Shown piece by piece: positions 1 through 11,872 of a DNA stretch of 64,000 nt. Position 1 is the stretch's first letter. Each line of letters opens with the position of its first letter. The notes beneath the pieces were generated by a model. That model did not search any database. It was not told the origin of the DNA and saw only the letters and a program-made list of their open reading frames with translations. The stretch is from Celoporthe dispersa (Eukaryota > Ascomycota > Sordariomycetes > Diaporthales > Cryphonectriaceae). The position numbers and the translations under genes are program-made. The stretch lies in the NCBI GenBank assembly GCA_016584495.1, contig WAID01000003.1:1922001-1986000 (forward strand), given 5' to 3'.

Positions 1-368
1 AAGAGGAGATGCGAATAAATCACTGCATCTTTGCATTGTGTTCCTTTTTTTTCCTAAGTCTCTTTCATTCTGTAGTGTGAATGGCCATGAAAGCCGGTGG
101 ACGGGATTCAATGGACAACCCGCCGAATTGTCTCCGTTGCGGCACCGACAACAAGCCCGACGACCTACGTCACAATCACTATCGCTTATCGCTATCGCTT
201 ATCGCTATCGGTCTGCCGCAAGGGCTACAGCTACCATGCATGTTACACACCCGCATATGCTCCGGACTTAGTACCTGCTACTCACAGCCTTTCGGAAGAG
301 GACATGTTCATTTCTCTCCAGGGGCCTTGCGTCGAGCCAGAGCTGCCACAGAGAGAGCCACACAGCAC
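1..368. other. Upstream region and 5' leader of ETR1
   Basis: I see no supported gene here. The stretch contains a perfect 13-bp unit repeated twice in tandem (181-206) and pyrimidine-rich sequence before the ETR1 start codon at 369. Open frames that cross it run into ETR1 exon 1 without conserved sequence. Confidence 0.6.
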
Positions 369-1725
369 ATGATGGCTTCCATCAGACCAGCCCGCTGCCT
401 CGGCGCAGCATTCCTGCGTCCTCAGAGCACCAGCAGCAGTGCATTCAGACCCGCTGCCCGGTCCCGCGCCGTGCTCGTCCCCGTCCGGTATAAGTCCGGC
501 CCCTACGGCTATACACAGGCCAAGGCGCTCGTCTTCTCGAAGCCAGGAGAACCGGCCGATGTGTTGAGGTGAGTCGCCCGCCTCGAAGACGGGTAAAAAC
601 ACACACACACACAGATGAACTAGCCCTGATGATTCAAAACACAGCCTGCACACCCACTCCATCTCGCCCTCCCTCCCATCCTCCTCCGTCCTCGTCCGCA
701 CCCTCGCTGCGCCCGTGAACCCGGCCGACGTCAACACCATCCAGGGCACCTACGGCGCCAAGCCCACCTACACCACCGTCCTGGGCACCGCCGACCCCAC
801 CTCCGTACCCGGCAACGAGGGCTGCCTCGAGGTCGTCGCCGCCGGCACCGGCGTCCGGAACCTCAAGAAGGGCGACTGGTGCATTCCCGCCGCCACCGGC
901 TTCGGCACCTGGCGCACCCACGCCCAGGTCGACGATGCCGACACCACCCTGCTCCGCGTCGACCGCGCCGGCCTGAACCCCACCCAGGTCGCGACCGTCT
1001 CCGTCAACCCCTGCAGCGCCTACCGCATGCTGCGCGACTACGTCGACCTGATCGGCCTCTCCGTGCGTACCTTCCAGCGCGACTCTGGTGCCGAGGGCGG
1101 CGCCTGGTTTGTCCAGAACGGCGCCAACAGCGGTGTCGGCCGCGCCGCCATCCAGCTCGGCAGGCTGTGGGGTCTGCGGAGCATCAACGTCATCCGCGAG
1201 CGCGAGGGCGACCCCGCTGCTACCGAGGCCCTCCGCCAAGAGCTGCTCGGCCTCGGCGCCACCGTCGTCGCCACAGAGGCCGAGTTCACCGACCGGTCCT
1301 TTGCGGCGCGGCTGAAGGAGGAGATCACGCGCGGGGGCAGGGACCCCGTCATGCTGGGGCTGAACTGCGTGGGCGGCAAGAGCGCCACCGCCGTGGCCAG
1401 GTGTCTCGGCGAGGGCGGCACCATGGTCACGTACGGCGCCATGTCGAAGCAGCCCGTCATGCTGCCGACGGGCCTGTTGATCTTCAAGGACCTGCGGTTC
1501 AACGGCTTCTGGCTGAGCCGCTGGGCGAACGAGGACCGGGAGGGCAAGAAGCAGACGGTGAACGAGATCTTGAGCTTGATCCGTGACGGCAGGTTCAAGG
1601 ATGCGCCGGTGGACGAGGTGAAGTGGGACTGGGACACCGAGGCCCAGGTGTTGAGGGAGGCCGTGCAGGGCACGCTCGGTGGCTTCAGGGCCGGTAAGGG
1701 CATCTTCGTATTTGGTGACACATAG
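369..1725 (+). CDS. ETR1: Mitochondrial enoyl-[acyl-carrier-protein] reductase (ETR1/MECR type), two exons
   Basis: The product is an NADPH-dependent trans-2-enoyl thioester reductase of the MDR family. It catalyses the last step of mitochondrial type II fatty acid synthesis, which supplies octanoate for lipoic acid. Exon 1 is 369-568, intron 569-644 (GTGAGT...CACAG), exon 2 645-1725, giving 426 residues with no frame problem. The first 45 residues are rich in Arg, Ser and Ala and lack acids, as in a mitochondrial presequence. The substrate-site motif NPADVNTIQGTYG near residue 91 and the nucleotide-binding motif GANSGVGRAAIQLG near residue 225 are both typical of ETR1/MECR. The ATG at 369 was chosen because the presequence follows directly. 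The gene converges on VPS34, with 314 bp between the stop codons. Confidence 0.92.
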
Positions 1726-2039
1726 GGAGGATCTTGCCGCTCAGGGGGCCAAGGGAAAAAAGGTAGTCAAGAGGAGACTCTTGACCATGTAAAAAAGAGA
1801 GCACACAGAATCTAGGAGAGCGAGCATGTATGGTAATTTTGAGGCCCAACAACCCTTGGCGCGTGGGTATCTACATTTATCTCTAAACAGAGCATAAGAT
1901 CGTGGCTCTTGGTTCCAAAAAAGAAAACACAAAAAGGACACACAGTTCCTGACTCCGTACTGTTCATCCAAGAAAGAAGAATGCAAGGGTAAAATCCCCT
2001 CCCCTCCGCCCCCCAAAGGCCTGCCTGGAGACGCCTCGT
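1726..2039. other. Convergent 3' UTR interval between ETR1 and VPS34
   Basis: This 314-bp gap separates two facing genes and should hold both 3' untranslated regions. No coding sequence is supported; short open frames here show no conserved features. Confidence 0.6.
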
Positions 2040-4863
2040 TTAAGCTCTGAACGCCTGTGTCATCGCATGGAATCGATCAATCATGACGCCCGAGAGCGCA
2101 TACAGATTATCGTCAATGATCCTCGCGAGATGGCGCAGCGCGTTCTCCTCGTTCAGCTCTAGCTGTAACCTCTCCTTGACCTTGACGACCGCCTTGTCTG
2201 GCTCGAGCCTGATATCTGGGATGTTGGCATCAACCATCAGGCTGAAGAGGTTCAGGATCAGGTTGCTCGACTTGCGCAGGGCCGAGTACGCCAGGAAGCA
2301 GTATTGCTTGAACTGCTTGTACTGCTCGCTGTTGGTCCCGCCCATGGCCTCCACCATCTCGTTGGAGATCTTCATGGCCGGCGCAAAGGGCTTCGGGTCA
2401 CGGCCTAGAATGAACCCGAAGTCTGCGTGGAAGAAGTGGCCGTCCGGTGCCAGTAGCAGGTTGTCCAGGTGGCGATCGCCCACGCCCAGGATATACGTGA
2501 TCACGCAGTAGCCCGCGCATGACCTCACAAAGGCATCCATGGCCTCTTTACGGATCCCCAGGGGCGCATTGTCATCTGGGTTGTTTTGCTTGAGGTATGT
2601 CAGCGCCACCGGGCCCTTGTTCTTGTATTTGGTCACGATGGCCTGCAGGGGCATCGACGGGATGAATTGTGAGAGTCCTGCGCTGGTGCTCGTGGCCAGG
2701 ATCCTATATGGCGTGAGCTTGAGGTCGAGGTTCTCCTTCAGCAGGAGCTGGTCGAACAGTGTAATGATCTGGATCACGAGCTGATCCTGCCGCAGGTCGT
2801 CTCCTGTCTTGAAGATGACGGGATAGGTCGAGCCCGTCGTGGTCCTGAATGCCACCTTGATGGGGTGCAGTGATGATTTGAACACGACGGTCTCTTGCGG
2901 CGCCACACCGACGATCTGTACTGACGGGTCCAGCGGCAGAGGCAGCGGCGGGTCGATGGTGACGAGCTCATTCTTCGGGTCTGCAAGGAAGTGCTTGACG
3001 CGATCGGTCCTCCTAGGGACCGTCTCGTTTGACAGCTTGATCTCCGTCGAGATCTTGGACAAGATCGCGATCCATTCGGCCTGCCGCAGGAGAGTTTTCC
3101 TCGTCTCCTGGCCATCGGGCTGCTTCACGAGCTCGGCCATGAAGTCATATGCGATCTTCTGGAACATCTTTCTGACCTCTGGTGGCTGCTCGTCGCTGGT
3201 GTCATCGCACTCCACCATGACATACCAGTAAAAGTAGTTACCCAAAATGAAGTTGCTGACTGCGCGGCTTATGAGAAACCGAGCGAGCGATGAGTCTTGG
3301 ATGGCATCCTGGTTCGAGTCAGTCGATATGTGCTCGAACTTGAGCGCCTGCACCAGCTGCAGGAGATACAGCAGAAGCTCGTCGTCGTCCGCCTTGTGAA
3401 GGCGCTTCACAGCATATGCCCTCACGGCGGTATTGTCAAACGTCGGGCCGAGTAATTCCAAAGCGTCGTCCACGTCGACATCGGTCCATTTGGCGAGTAC
3501 TTGGACGGCTTGTTTCGACTCGCTCTGGTCTGTCCAGTTGACAGACTTGACGAATTTAGTGAGAGCTCGCTTGTCACGGGTCAGATGGTATCGGAACTTC
3601 CACACCAGGTCCTTCTCCTCGGGGGACAGTGGTTGTGTCGGCGAATACTCTAGGATGTTGTTGAGCTCGTCTCGCGTCTTGGCGTTGGGCTTCAGGTCCT
3701 TATCCATGATGCCGTGTCTGTGCTGACTTCTGACGAGCCTCCTGTGCTTGCTCTCTGCGGGGTTGTCGCGGTGGCCAACTTCTGGATCGTACACCCGGAT
3801 GAGTCGGCCGCCGAACCCGTCCGAGTCACCTACTGCGTTGATACCGGGGCCGAACATGACTTCGGGCGGGGGTTTCAGCTGAATGTGAGACTGCGATGCC
3901 GACATGTGCTGTAACGATGATATTGGGGGGGCGGGTACTCGTGGTCTGCGAAGACGACAGGGAAATCGAAGCGAGGTAGCTCCACGTTGAGCGTGAACTT
4001 GGAAGGCCCAGGGCTCTGCTCCACCCCGTCTCCGGTCCCGTCTGTCTGTCCGTCCTTTCTGGCTTCTGTCAGCTCCTTGTGCGCCCGCGCTCTCTGCAGG
4101 TCCTTCACAGAGGTCTTGGCAACCTGGACATTGCGCTTCTCAAACCCTCTGAACACAAGCTGGTCGAGCCATTCCACTTTTGGTATCTCGCCCATCTCGT
4201 GTTTCTTGAAGAGAACTTCCATGCGGTCCATCTCCTCAGCATCCTTATCCACAATGATTGTCTCATCCTTCCTGCCCGTCTTTTTGTTTGTCAGGCCGCG
4301 CAGGAGTGGTCGTATTATCATTGCCATCGGCGGGCTTATGTCTGTGGACGTGGCACTTCTGGCGGCCCTTCTGGATCTGATTATCCTTGTCGAAGAGAGG
4401 CAGGGTCGTACCTCCAAAGGGGATGGCATGGCCCTGGGCGTTGTCGCCACCAGTCGGAGACAGGTCCCAGACCGTGATGGCGAGGTATGAGTTGATCGGA
4501 AGAGTTGAGTAGTTGATCGGCAGGGTGAGCCACTCGTTCCATCTCCTCTCGGTCCGAAAGGCTCTGTATGAGGTCTGGATGGGCACGGTCAGAGGTTTGG
4601 AGCCGGCCCAGACCTGCACGGTGACATATAGATCGGAATGGGGGCTCGTGTTCGATCCTATGTGACGAAGCTCGGGTCTGTCGAGGAGTGTTGAGAAGAG
4701 GAACGGGGTCTCGTCGCCATCTAGATTTATTCTAGCTCGGGTATCTCGTCAGCTATCCGAGGGGATGGACCAGGTGACAACTTCGGCGCGCCGTCCAAAC
4801 GTACATGCGGATCTTGACAGGAAACTGCACCGTTTCCGAGCTGGCAAACGAGAAGGGCTCCAT
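2040..4863 (-). CDS. VPS34: Class III phosphatidylinositol 3-kinase VPS34, with two apparent one-base frameshifts
   Basis: The enzyme phosphorylates phosphatidylinositol at the 3' position on endosomal and pre-autophagosomal membranes, in complexes with VPS15 and VPS30/Atg6. Exon 1 (4863-4805) encodes MEPFSFASSETVQFPVKIR. The 73-bp intron (4804-4732) starts GTACGT and ends CTAG, and exon 2 runs 4731-2040. An N-terminal C2 domain, a helical PIK domain (about residues 380-570) and a kinase domain follow in order. The catalytic loop GDRHLDNLL (about 770) and activation segment HADFGFILGRD (about 793) are intact. The conserved protein needs one base fewer in the run at 4281-4285 and one more in the run at 3925-3931. 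With both changes the coding length is 2751 nt (916 aa), normal for fungal VPS34. The two shifts compensate each other and the rest is well conserved, so I infer consensus errors rather than a pseudogene. Confidence 0.93.
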
Positions 4864-5377
4864 CGTCTGACGCCTCGCCATCACCAGGCGGGCATGTCGT
4901 GGTAGGTAGACCAGCAAAAGTGACGGAGCTGTTGTCTCTCACTACCTCGGCGCCTGGATGCGCGGAGGAGAAAAGCTGAAGGCATGCATCCGTCTCAAAA
5001 GCCAGCGGACGTTGTGCGACGTCGTAGCATACTACCCTGGTATTGGAGGCGTTGAAGCTCAGACGGCACATGCTTGGTCCTCGACCGAGCAGCCAGGCAA
5101 GCGGGCACCAGCCCCACTGAGCTAGACCCTTGACAGGCAGAGATCCCTGTCTCAACCCCTGTGGCTGCTGCAGGCCATCCCCCCAAAACCCACTATGCTC
5201 TCATTGTGCGACGCGACTCAATCTGTCCCGACGCGTCTCAGTACCCTTCTTTTCATCACCTGTTCTTTAATTGAGACAGCCAAATTCCATGAGGTGATCA
5301 CGTCTCCAGCCACCTTTTCTTTTTTCAATTGCCCAATCTATTTCACCCAGGCCTGTGTAATTTATTCCCCAAGAAAC
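4864..5377. promoter_or_regulatory. Shared divergent promoter between VPS34 and NSE4
   Basis: The interval of 514 bp lies between the opposed start codons of VPS34 (4863, minus) and NSE4 (5378, plus), so it must carry both core promoters. Open frames cross it on both strands but match neither family. I see no clear TATA box. An in-frame open stretch upstream of the NSE4 ATG (from 5195) is treated as leader. Confidence 0.6.
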
Positions 5378-6623
5378 ATGTCGGCCTCATCCTCAGAGGA
5401 AGACCTCGATGCGTACGACCCAGACCAGGATCTGGCTGAGCGGCGACACATCCAGCGTGGCATCCGCGCTCTGGAGCGTGACATGCTGGAGAATGCAGAG
5501 GAATATCTCGTCCCAGGTTCAAAGCGTATCGAGGAGACACTCAGATCTCTCAACGAATTTTCAAGCAATATCAAGCAGACCACAGAGGCTGCCATCGACT
5601 CCAGAGCCCTGCTGACCCTCGTGGACCTCAACCACCGGAAGCTCCAGCGCCTGACCGCGGGCCACCTGAGCACCGGTATAGACCCAGACGATTTGGTGTC
5701 CAAGTGCATCACATACATGCGAAGGGCCGCCGGGATCGAGGACGACGAGAGTGAGGAGCTCACCTACACCCAGCGTCGTAGGCGCGGCGGCCCTAACGGA
5801 AATGGCAACGATGACGACGGGAGTGATGATGGCGATGATGATGGCATGGACGATGAGGACGGCACGGCTGGTGACTCGCTGAACTGGTCGCACCTAGGTC
5901 GATATGCATGTGTACCAGCTGGGAGGAGGCCGCCGCTGTCAGGGCACATGCTCGGCCCGCTGAGCGTTGAGAAGAAGACGCGCGAGTTCATCGTTAGATC
6001 GGCGCCACTGCGGCTGCGCGACCTGCGGGAGGTGCGGCCTCAGGTGCTGAACACCGAGGATCTCTCCAAAAGGAGAATGACCTGACGGCGATCTGCAATC
6101 AGATCCTGAAAGAGCTCAAGCAAGCGCTAGCTATCGCCATGGCTGAGGTGCAGAGGGTTCATCAGGATGATACGAAGGACGATCAGGACGTTTGGGCGGC
6201 TATGGAAAAGTTCGGGCTGACCGATTCTGGCAGCCTCGACCTGGTACGGTTCTGCATCAACCCAAGATCCTTTGGACAGACGGTCGAGAACATGTTCTAC
6301 GTCAGTTTCCTTATAAGAGAGGGAATGGTAGAGGTGAAATACGAGGAGAATGGTCTTCCATCTCTATGTAAGTATGGTCTTCATCCAGAAAGTCTTTCCT
6401 CCCCGCCGGCTGATCCTAATCCGACTCGTCAGGTCCGTCCGAAGCAGCCGAGCAGGAGACGCCATATATCCCCAAGAAGAACGCCATGAGGCGCCAGGCA
6501 ATCTTGTCTATTGACATGCCGACGTGGAGGGACGTGGTCGAAATTTTCAACATCAAGAAGTCAATGATCAAGCACCGTTATGAGGCCGAAGACCAACCCG
6601 GGGCTCGAGGGTGGTACGCTTGA
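5378..6623 (+). CDS. NSE4: SMC5/6 complex kleisin subunit Nse4, one apparent frameshift
   Basis: Nse4 is the kleisin that bridges the SMC5 and SMC6 heads and binds Nse1-Nse3; the complex acts in recombination repair and chromosome segregation. The start at 5378 (MSASSSEEDLDAYDPDQDLA) precedes the helical Nse3-binding region (about residues 15-120). An Asp/Gly-rich acidic linker follows (about 145-170), then the C-terminal winged-helix region containing MRRQAILSIDMPTWRDVVE. A 65-bp intron lies at 6368-6432 (GTAAGT...GTCAG). The reading frame breaks at the AAAA run 6068-6071: one extra A changes a premature TGA at 6083 into the conserved continuation NDLTAICNQILKEL. The corrected length is 1182 nt (393 aa), the usual size. 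The gene is divergent from VPS34. Confidence 0.87.
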
Positions 6624-7716
6624 CCACACCTAATCGGCTATCCGACCCCATCAAGCTTCAAGGAACCTGAACCCCGAAGGTGTGATTGTCACATAAGACA
6701 TGATCAAGATTTTGACGGCATTTGGGCAGGCCAAAGTATGGATGAGGCTTGCTGATTTCTTTCTGCAGTATACATCAACAGACCAGGGATGACTGACTTG
6801 ATTAATAGGGCATTGTGTGATCGAGATGGCTCTTGAAATCACTGTGCATATTGGCTTTGTGCTCTTGAGCATGTGCTGCCACCATGTAGTTGTGGCTCAT
6901 CCGGGGTCGTGAACAGACATTTGAGCTCAAGGCCAAGGTATGTCAGTCCAGTCGACACAGAGAGCCTCAATAGCCTATGCACAGACCTGCTCTAATATTT
7001 ATCACATAGTGTACCGATTGTCCTTCCATACAGAATTCACCGCGCCCAAACAAGTGAGCCGGAGCCTGCAATGATCAAAGCAGCAGCAACAAGACTCACA
7101 GATACCTCTAAACATTATATTGGCATCACTGTAACAGTGTCCTCTTCTTGATTTCTCAGCAGAACAATTGATTTTGAATCCCATCAGAAAACTCTTCGCA
7201 ATTTTTTTTCTTTCTTGTAAATATGGTGGGTCTTTTGACAATGCCGTGGTTTTCGCGGCGAGTAGGTTCGGCCAAAATTATCTTTTGGGGTGCTAGAAAC
7301 AAAGACTTGACACCCCACCCTCACCACTCTTCATTACGCCTCGCCGTTTCCGTCAGCCTGTCACTAGAACACCACCGCGAGTTGGTGGACCTCCTTTATT
7401 CAAACACATTGACGAGCAAAAATACAAAGACAATGGAATGTTACCGGATCACAAGGTTTGGGGGGCGAGGGCGGGGGTTGGTATGTCCTCTACAGGATGG
7501 TGCAGGCTGACCGGTGTCGCCAGGGAGACTGTTCTCTCGATTTGTACCGGAAAATCACACTGGAGACTGTTGTGAGTAGAGCAAGCGGACTGCAACTCAC
7601 CAGACGCACATTGGGTACCGGTCAGGAGACTCAGCATCAAGAAGCCTTCTCATCACTGGTTCATAAATCCACTTCCTACTTGGGAGAGCCCGGCTTTAGC
7701 AAATATCGTGGTCAAG
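6624..7716. other. Intergenic region, no gene seen
   Basis: About 1.1 kb between NSE4 and the next gene. It holds the NSE4 3' UTR and the promoter and leader of the 7717 gene. The part 6650-7230 is relatively AT-rich and CpG-poor, with only short open frames. Confidence 0.55.
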
Positions 7717-10700
7717 ATGGCCGACGAAGACAATCACCGGTCAACACCGCGCGCGTCTGCTCTAGACAACCCCGGAACTGATCCGGACCGGCCCACAAGC
7801 TCGGGCAGCGCGTCAACACCCTATATGAGACGCATGAGATGGCTCTCCGAGTCTCCGTCGCGTCCTGGCACAGCGGACTCGGGCAGCGTGCCGTACACGC
7901 CGCGCAGTGGGAGGATGCCCCTGAGCGGGTTCTTCACGCAATACAGTCCATTCAGCAGGCACACCAACATAACCGGAAGCCCATCATCACTGGCGCCTGC
8001 GAGGGGCGGCAAAACCCTGTCGGAAGAATTGGAGGAGGCGGAGGAACCTGATGAGGACGAGGACGAGGATGCTACGACTCTGCGGCGCAACGGCAGCGAT
8101 AGCCAGTACGACTTCCCCGGACTACGCCATCCCTCTGCCTCAACCTCTAATGACCGGTCGCCAGCTATCGAAGCCCAAGAGACCGAGTCTGTCAACCCAA
8201 CCAGCGACGTCCTCCTGCAGACATATCAAGGCGGTCAACCTCGAACGGTGGCGGGACGCAGCAGACGACCGCCGCCGCCCTTCCAGCGCACCACTAGCGA
8301 CGTAAACGCAGCCATGACCCGCGCAATCACCAGCCGTGCTACCATGTTGAGGCCTCTGCTCGACCGCCTCCGCGAGGACAGGCTATTCACAGACATGGGG
8401 TCCTTGATGGATGTGACGCTTAGGATACAAACTAATTTCAGGCCTCTGGATCTGGAAGTTGTCGAGCAGTTCGCAGAGGGGTTCATTGAAGATTTCCGGC
8501 ACAGACTCGACCACCCAGGCGCAGGACCTCTTCTCCCTGTGGAGACGCGAGATCAGGTGACGGATGAGATGAACAACCTGAGCATAAGGATTAGGAACCT
8601 CATGACGGAGGTGGCCGCGCGCACCCTCCAAACCGACGCAGATACCATCCGGAGTATCTGCGTGGATCTCAATCGCTGCATCGGCGTGAATGCCAGTAGG
8701 CCCGGAAGCGCAGGGCGAGTATGGGCACGATCCGACGTTAGGACACCGACTTTCACACGCAGAGCGTCACGCATCTCGATAGTCTCAAAGCCTGAAAGTG
8801 TTATTGGCTCGCTGAGCAGGCCGCTCGATCGTGAGCAGCTATCTGCTATGCCACGCGCCGAATTGATCGACTTCTCCCTAGCGCGAGACCAGGCGCGGAC
8901 CGATATGATCGACGAGATGAGAGATCAACTGGAGACGTATGAGGAGAGCATCGTCAAGGTCCAGGAGGAGAGAGACACGGCGCATAAGCAAGTGTTGAAC
9001 CTGAAAGCCGAGACCGACTTGGAAAAGGCAAAGGCGCACGAGTTCGGCAGAAATGGCCTGGACATCAACGGCAACGAAGAGACGACGCCACAACAGCGGG
9101 ATCGAGAGCCTGATGATCATGATATAGTGCATCTCGAGTCTAGAATCCGTTCTCGCTCGCCTCGCAACCAAAGCCGGAGTAGCGGTGGCTTCCAACCGTT
9201 TCCTGATCGATCGAACTCGCCACAAGTCCGTCCGCTGCCTCCAATGGGGAACCTGGGCTCGCTAGCTGTCTTCTTGGATGAAGACACCGTCCAAAAAGAA
9301 CAGGACTTTGCCGACCTTCAGAAAGTCATCGCGTTGCTGAATGATGAGGATGACCTGATAACAGGCTTCATCGACAGAACCGTCCAGCGAGCCGCCCTAT
9401 CAACCAGAACTATTTCCGAATCGGATGTCACGCAGTTATCTCCTGAAGTCTCGTTGCATCGCGCGTCGACAAGTTCCACCGTCGCCGCCACCGCCGCCGC
9501 TTCTGATGATCTAACCAAGGAACAGCTCCAGACACGCCTTCGAATAGTAGAGGAAGATCGGGATGCCCTTCAACGCGAGAGAGACACTCTCCTCGAACAA
9601 GCGACACATGGCCACAGTATCGATGATCTCGGTCCTATAGACCGGAAGAAGATCGCTTTCTGTGCTGACCGGGCATTGAGATTCATCGATAAGTACTTAG
9701 ACGACTTCATTAGGTGCAGTCAAAAGCTGTCCATCTTTACGGTAGTCGCGGTTGAGGTGGGCAGAATGGACACGGGGCGACAGCCTTGTGTGGGTGAGCT
9801 CCAAGCTTTGCTCGAGGCCAGCCGGATGGTCTCGGATGCGAGGCCGAAACCTTATGAACGAGACAGCAAAGGATATGGGCAGTTTAACGAGCTGGAGGCA
9901 TCTCAAAACGAGTGGCTACCCGACGTTGAGCAGTTCCTCAACCACTTTGTCGCCCTCTTTGACGATGTGCACAATCTGACCACCAAGGCTCGAGCCTGGG
10001 ATACTGCAAATCCCAGGGACGGCCAGGATGATCAGCCAAGAGACCTTTGGGTGTACGACAACGCGCCAAGTGGCCGCCACCCGAGTCTCTTGTCACGCGC
10101 AGCATCCGGCATCTCTGGCTTGCTATTTGGTGCCGAGGAGGCTGGCCAGCCATATGGATCTGTTGCTGGAAACTCAGAGCGGTTGAGTACGCAACAGAAT
10201 GGCGACGTGGACGACGGGGACAAAAAGCAATGGGGTCCAGCTAAATCCCGCAGCACTGGTAGTTCTCGCGTGAGCTTCGCAGATACCCACAGCCAGCTGC
10301 CTGTCACCACGACCCCCCAGGTACCTCCAAAGGGTATTCTTAGAAGGCTGTCTGGGAGGCCTAGATCGCTGGACATAGGCCGTGCTAATTCGAGCCTACG
10401 AGGAACCAATGACGCGGCCATAGGCACTCCATACCCGTTTTTGGTGCCGGAAGGCCACACTCCAGGATCTGGCTCGGTCTCTTTGCCATCGACGTTCAGC
10501 TTAGCCAGAGACAAACAACGTCCTCCTTCTGATGTGCCGCCAGCAGAGACTCGTTGGAATACGGGCGGCAATATTGCTGGGGGTGAAGCAAGCGAGTCCA
10601 CCGTTGTTCAGCGGTCTGATGACCTTAAGAGGCCATCTTCCATGTCCAAATTCCCTGGATATATAAATCCCGGGGGCTTACTGGGACTCATCAGCCGGAC

Positions 10701-11872
10701 CGGATCATATAAGGCATCTCGCGGATCTGGCTCGTTGCCTACTACGACTGTCTCGCAGCGGGGACCCTCGAGGTTGTCACAGCCAGCCTCGTTCCCCCCT
10801 GGGCCGCCTCGAGTGTTGGCGGCTGCAGCATCCCCAGCATCCCTGGACCAGGAATTTCACAGTATATCGCAGGGTCCACTCTCATCCCAACCGTCGCATG
10901 TCTCTTCAAATGGATCATCATCCGGGCTCTCTTTCTACAGCATTCCGGAGCATGACCCCGACAGGAAGCCTGAGGGCAGATCACAGGATGGACGGAGACC
11001 TGCAGGCCAGAACGGCCAGGGAGGCAGAGCGACCACAAGAGCGGTCAGCTCATGTAGGAAGCAGCCCTGGCCAAAGATCAAGTTCTGAGCGAGATGGTCA
11101 GGGAGGTGAGGGGGTGCCAGAACCTAGGCTTAAAGATGAGCAGCCCGCTGGACCACAGGAAGGCCAAGAACAGGTGGCAGAGAGTCGAGCCGGACAGCGA
11201 CCGCCTCCAATTGGTGAGCAGTCTCGCAGACAGTCGGAGTCCGGGCAACCTAGTGAAAGCGACAGCCGTAGCGAAGGGGGACGCTGGAGTGAATGGTCGG
11301 ATTCTCGGTGGCCGCAAGCTCTCGGCCCCGTGCAAGCGTCTCGACCCAGCCCTGAGTGGCAGTTCTTGCGGCTGGTGTTGGTTCTGTCCCGCTGGCTCAC
11401 CTACGGGCAGCTCTTCAACATCTGGGCCATTGTTTCTTTCCTCGTGGTCCTCGTGCGGTCCTACCTCAGGACGGCTCAGGAACTGCTGGCGACGGGAGTA
11501 TCCGGGCCACGACGCGTACGTGTCTTGCCAGCAGAGGAGATGCTGTCGCTGGCGCTGTGGTGCATCGTCGTCGGCCACTTGACCATGCTGGCCGCGATGG
11601 GCGAGGAGAGGAGGCTGTGGATGGCCGCCAACCCCACGACCGCGAGCTACATCAGGGGACTGAAGCACCGCAGGGCATACCCCTGGTGGTCGCCGTATGA
11701 TGTGGATTTTGCATTGCTTGCCCCGCTCGTGGAATCATGGAGTGTATGGCTTCACCAGCTATATTTCCGCCGAGGACGCGGGCATATGCGTAGTCTGCTA
11801 GACAACCTTGAGTTGCTCGTTAGGATGATTGGGAATCTGATATGGGAAGCTCGGGCGGCTCTGGGCCTGTGA
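7717..11872 (+). CDS. Hypothetical long disordered/coiled-coil protein with C-terminal membrane segments
   Basis: I do not recognise this family. The first in-frame ATG is 7717 (MADEDNHRSTPRASALDNPG). The N-terminal 170 residues are Ser/Pro/acid-rich. A helical region (about 205-330) includes LEVVEQFAEGFIEDFRHRL. A coiled coil follows near 385-450, a second helical domain near 640-760 (CADRALRFIDKYLDDFIRC), then a long disordered Ser-rich tail. The C-terminus has two hydrophobic segments, LFNIWAIVSFLVVLV and MLSLALWCIVVGHLTML, suggesting a membrane anchor. The frame changes once between about 10898 and 11088. Two explanations fit: a 79-bp intron at 10862-10940 (GTATAT...CTACAG, total 1358 aa) or one extra base (1384 aa). 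Either leaves an intact open frame. Confidence 0.7.

Noticed and set aside
634..1586. Overlapping open frames on both strands within ETR1
   Set aside because: Low-complexity Gly/Ala or Arg-rich shadows of ETR1 exon 2.
2040..4863. VPS34 as a pseudogene
   Set aside because: The two shifts compensate, all catalytic motifs are intact and other genes in the window show the same homopolymer pattern.
4727..5186. Minus-strand frames upstream of VPS34 as additional exons
   Set aside because: The VPS34 N-terminus is fully accounted for by 4863-4805; the longer frames match nothing.
5195..5377. Longer NSE4 starting upstream in the same frame
   Set aside because: The extra 61 residues have no acidic Nse4 start and include promoter-like sequence; MSASSSEEDL at 5378 is a typical beginning.
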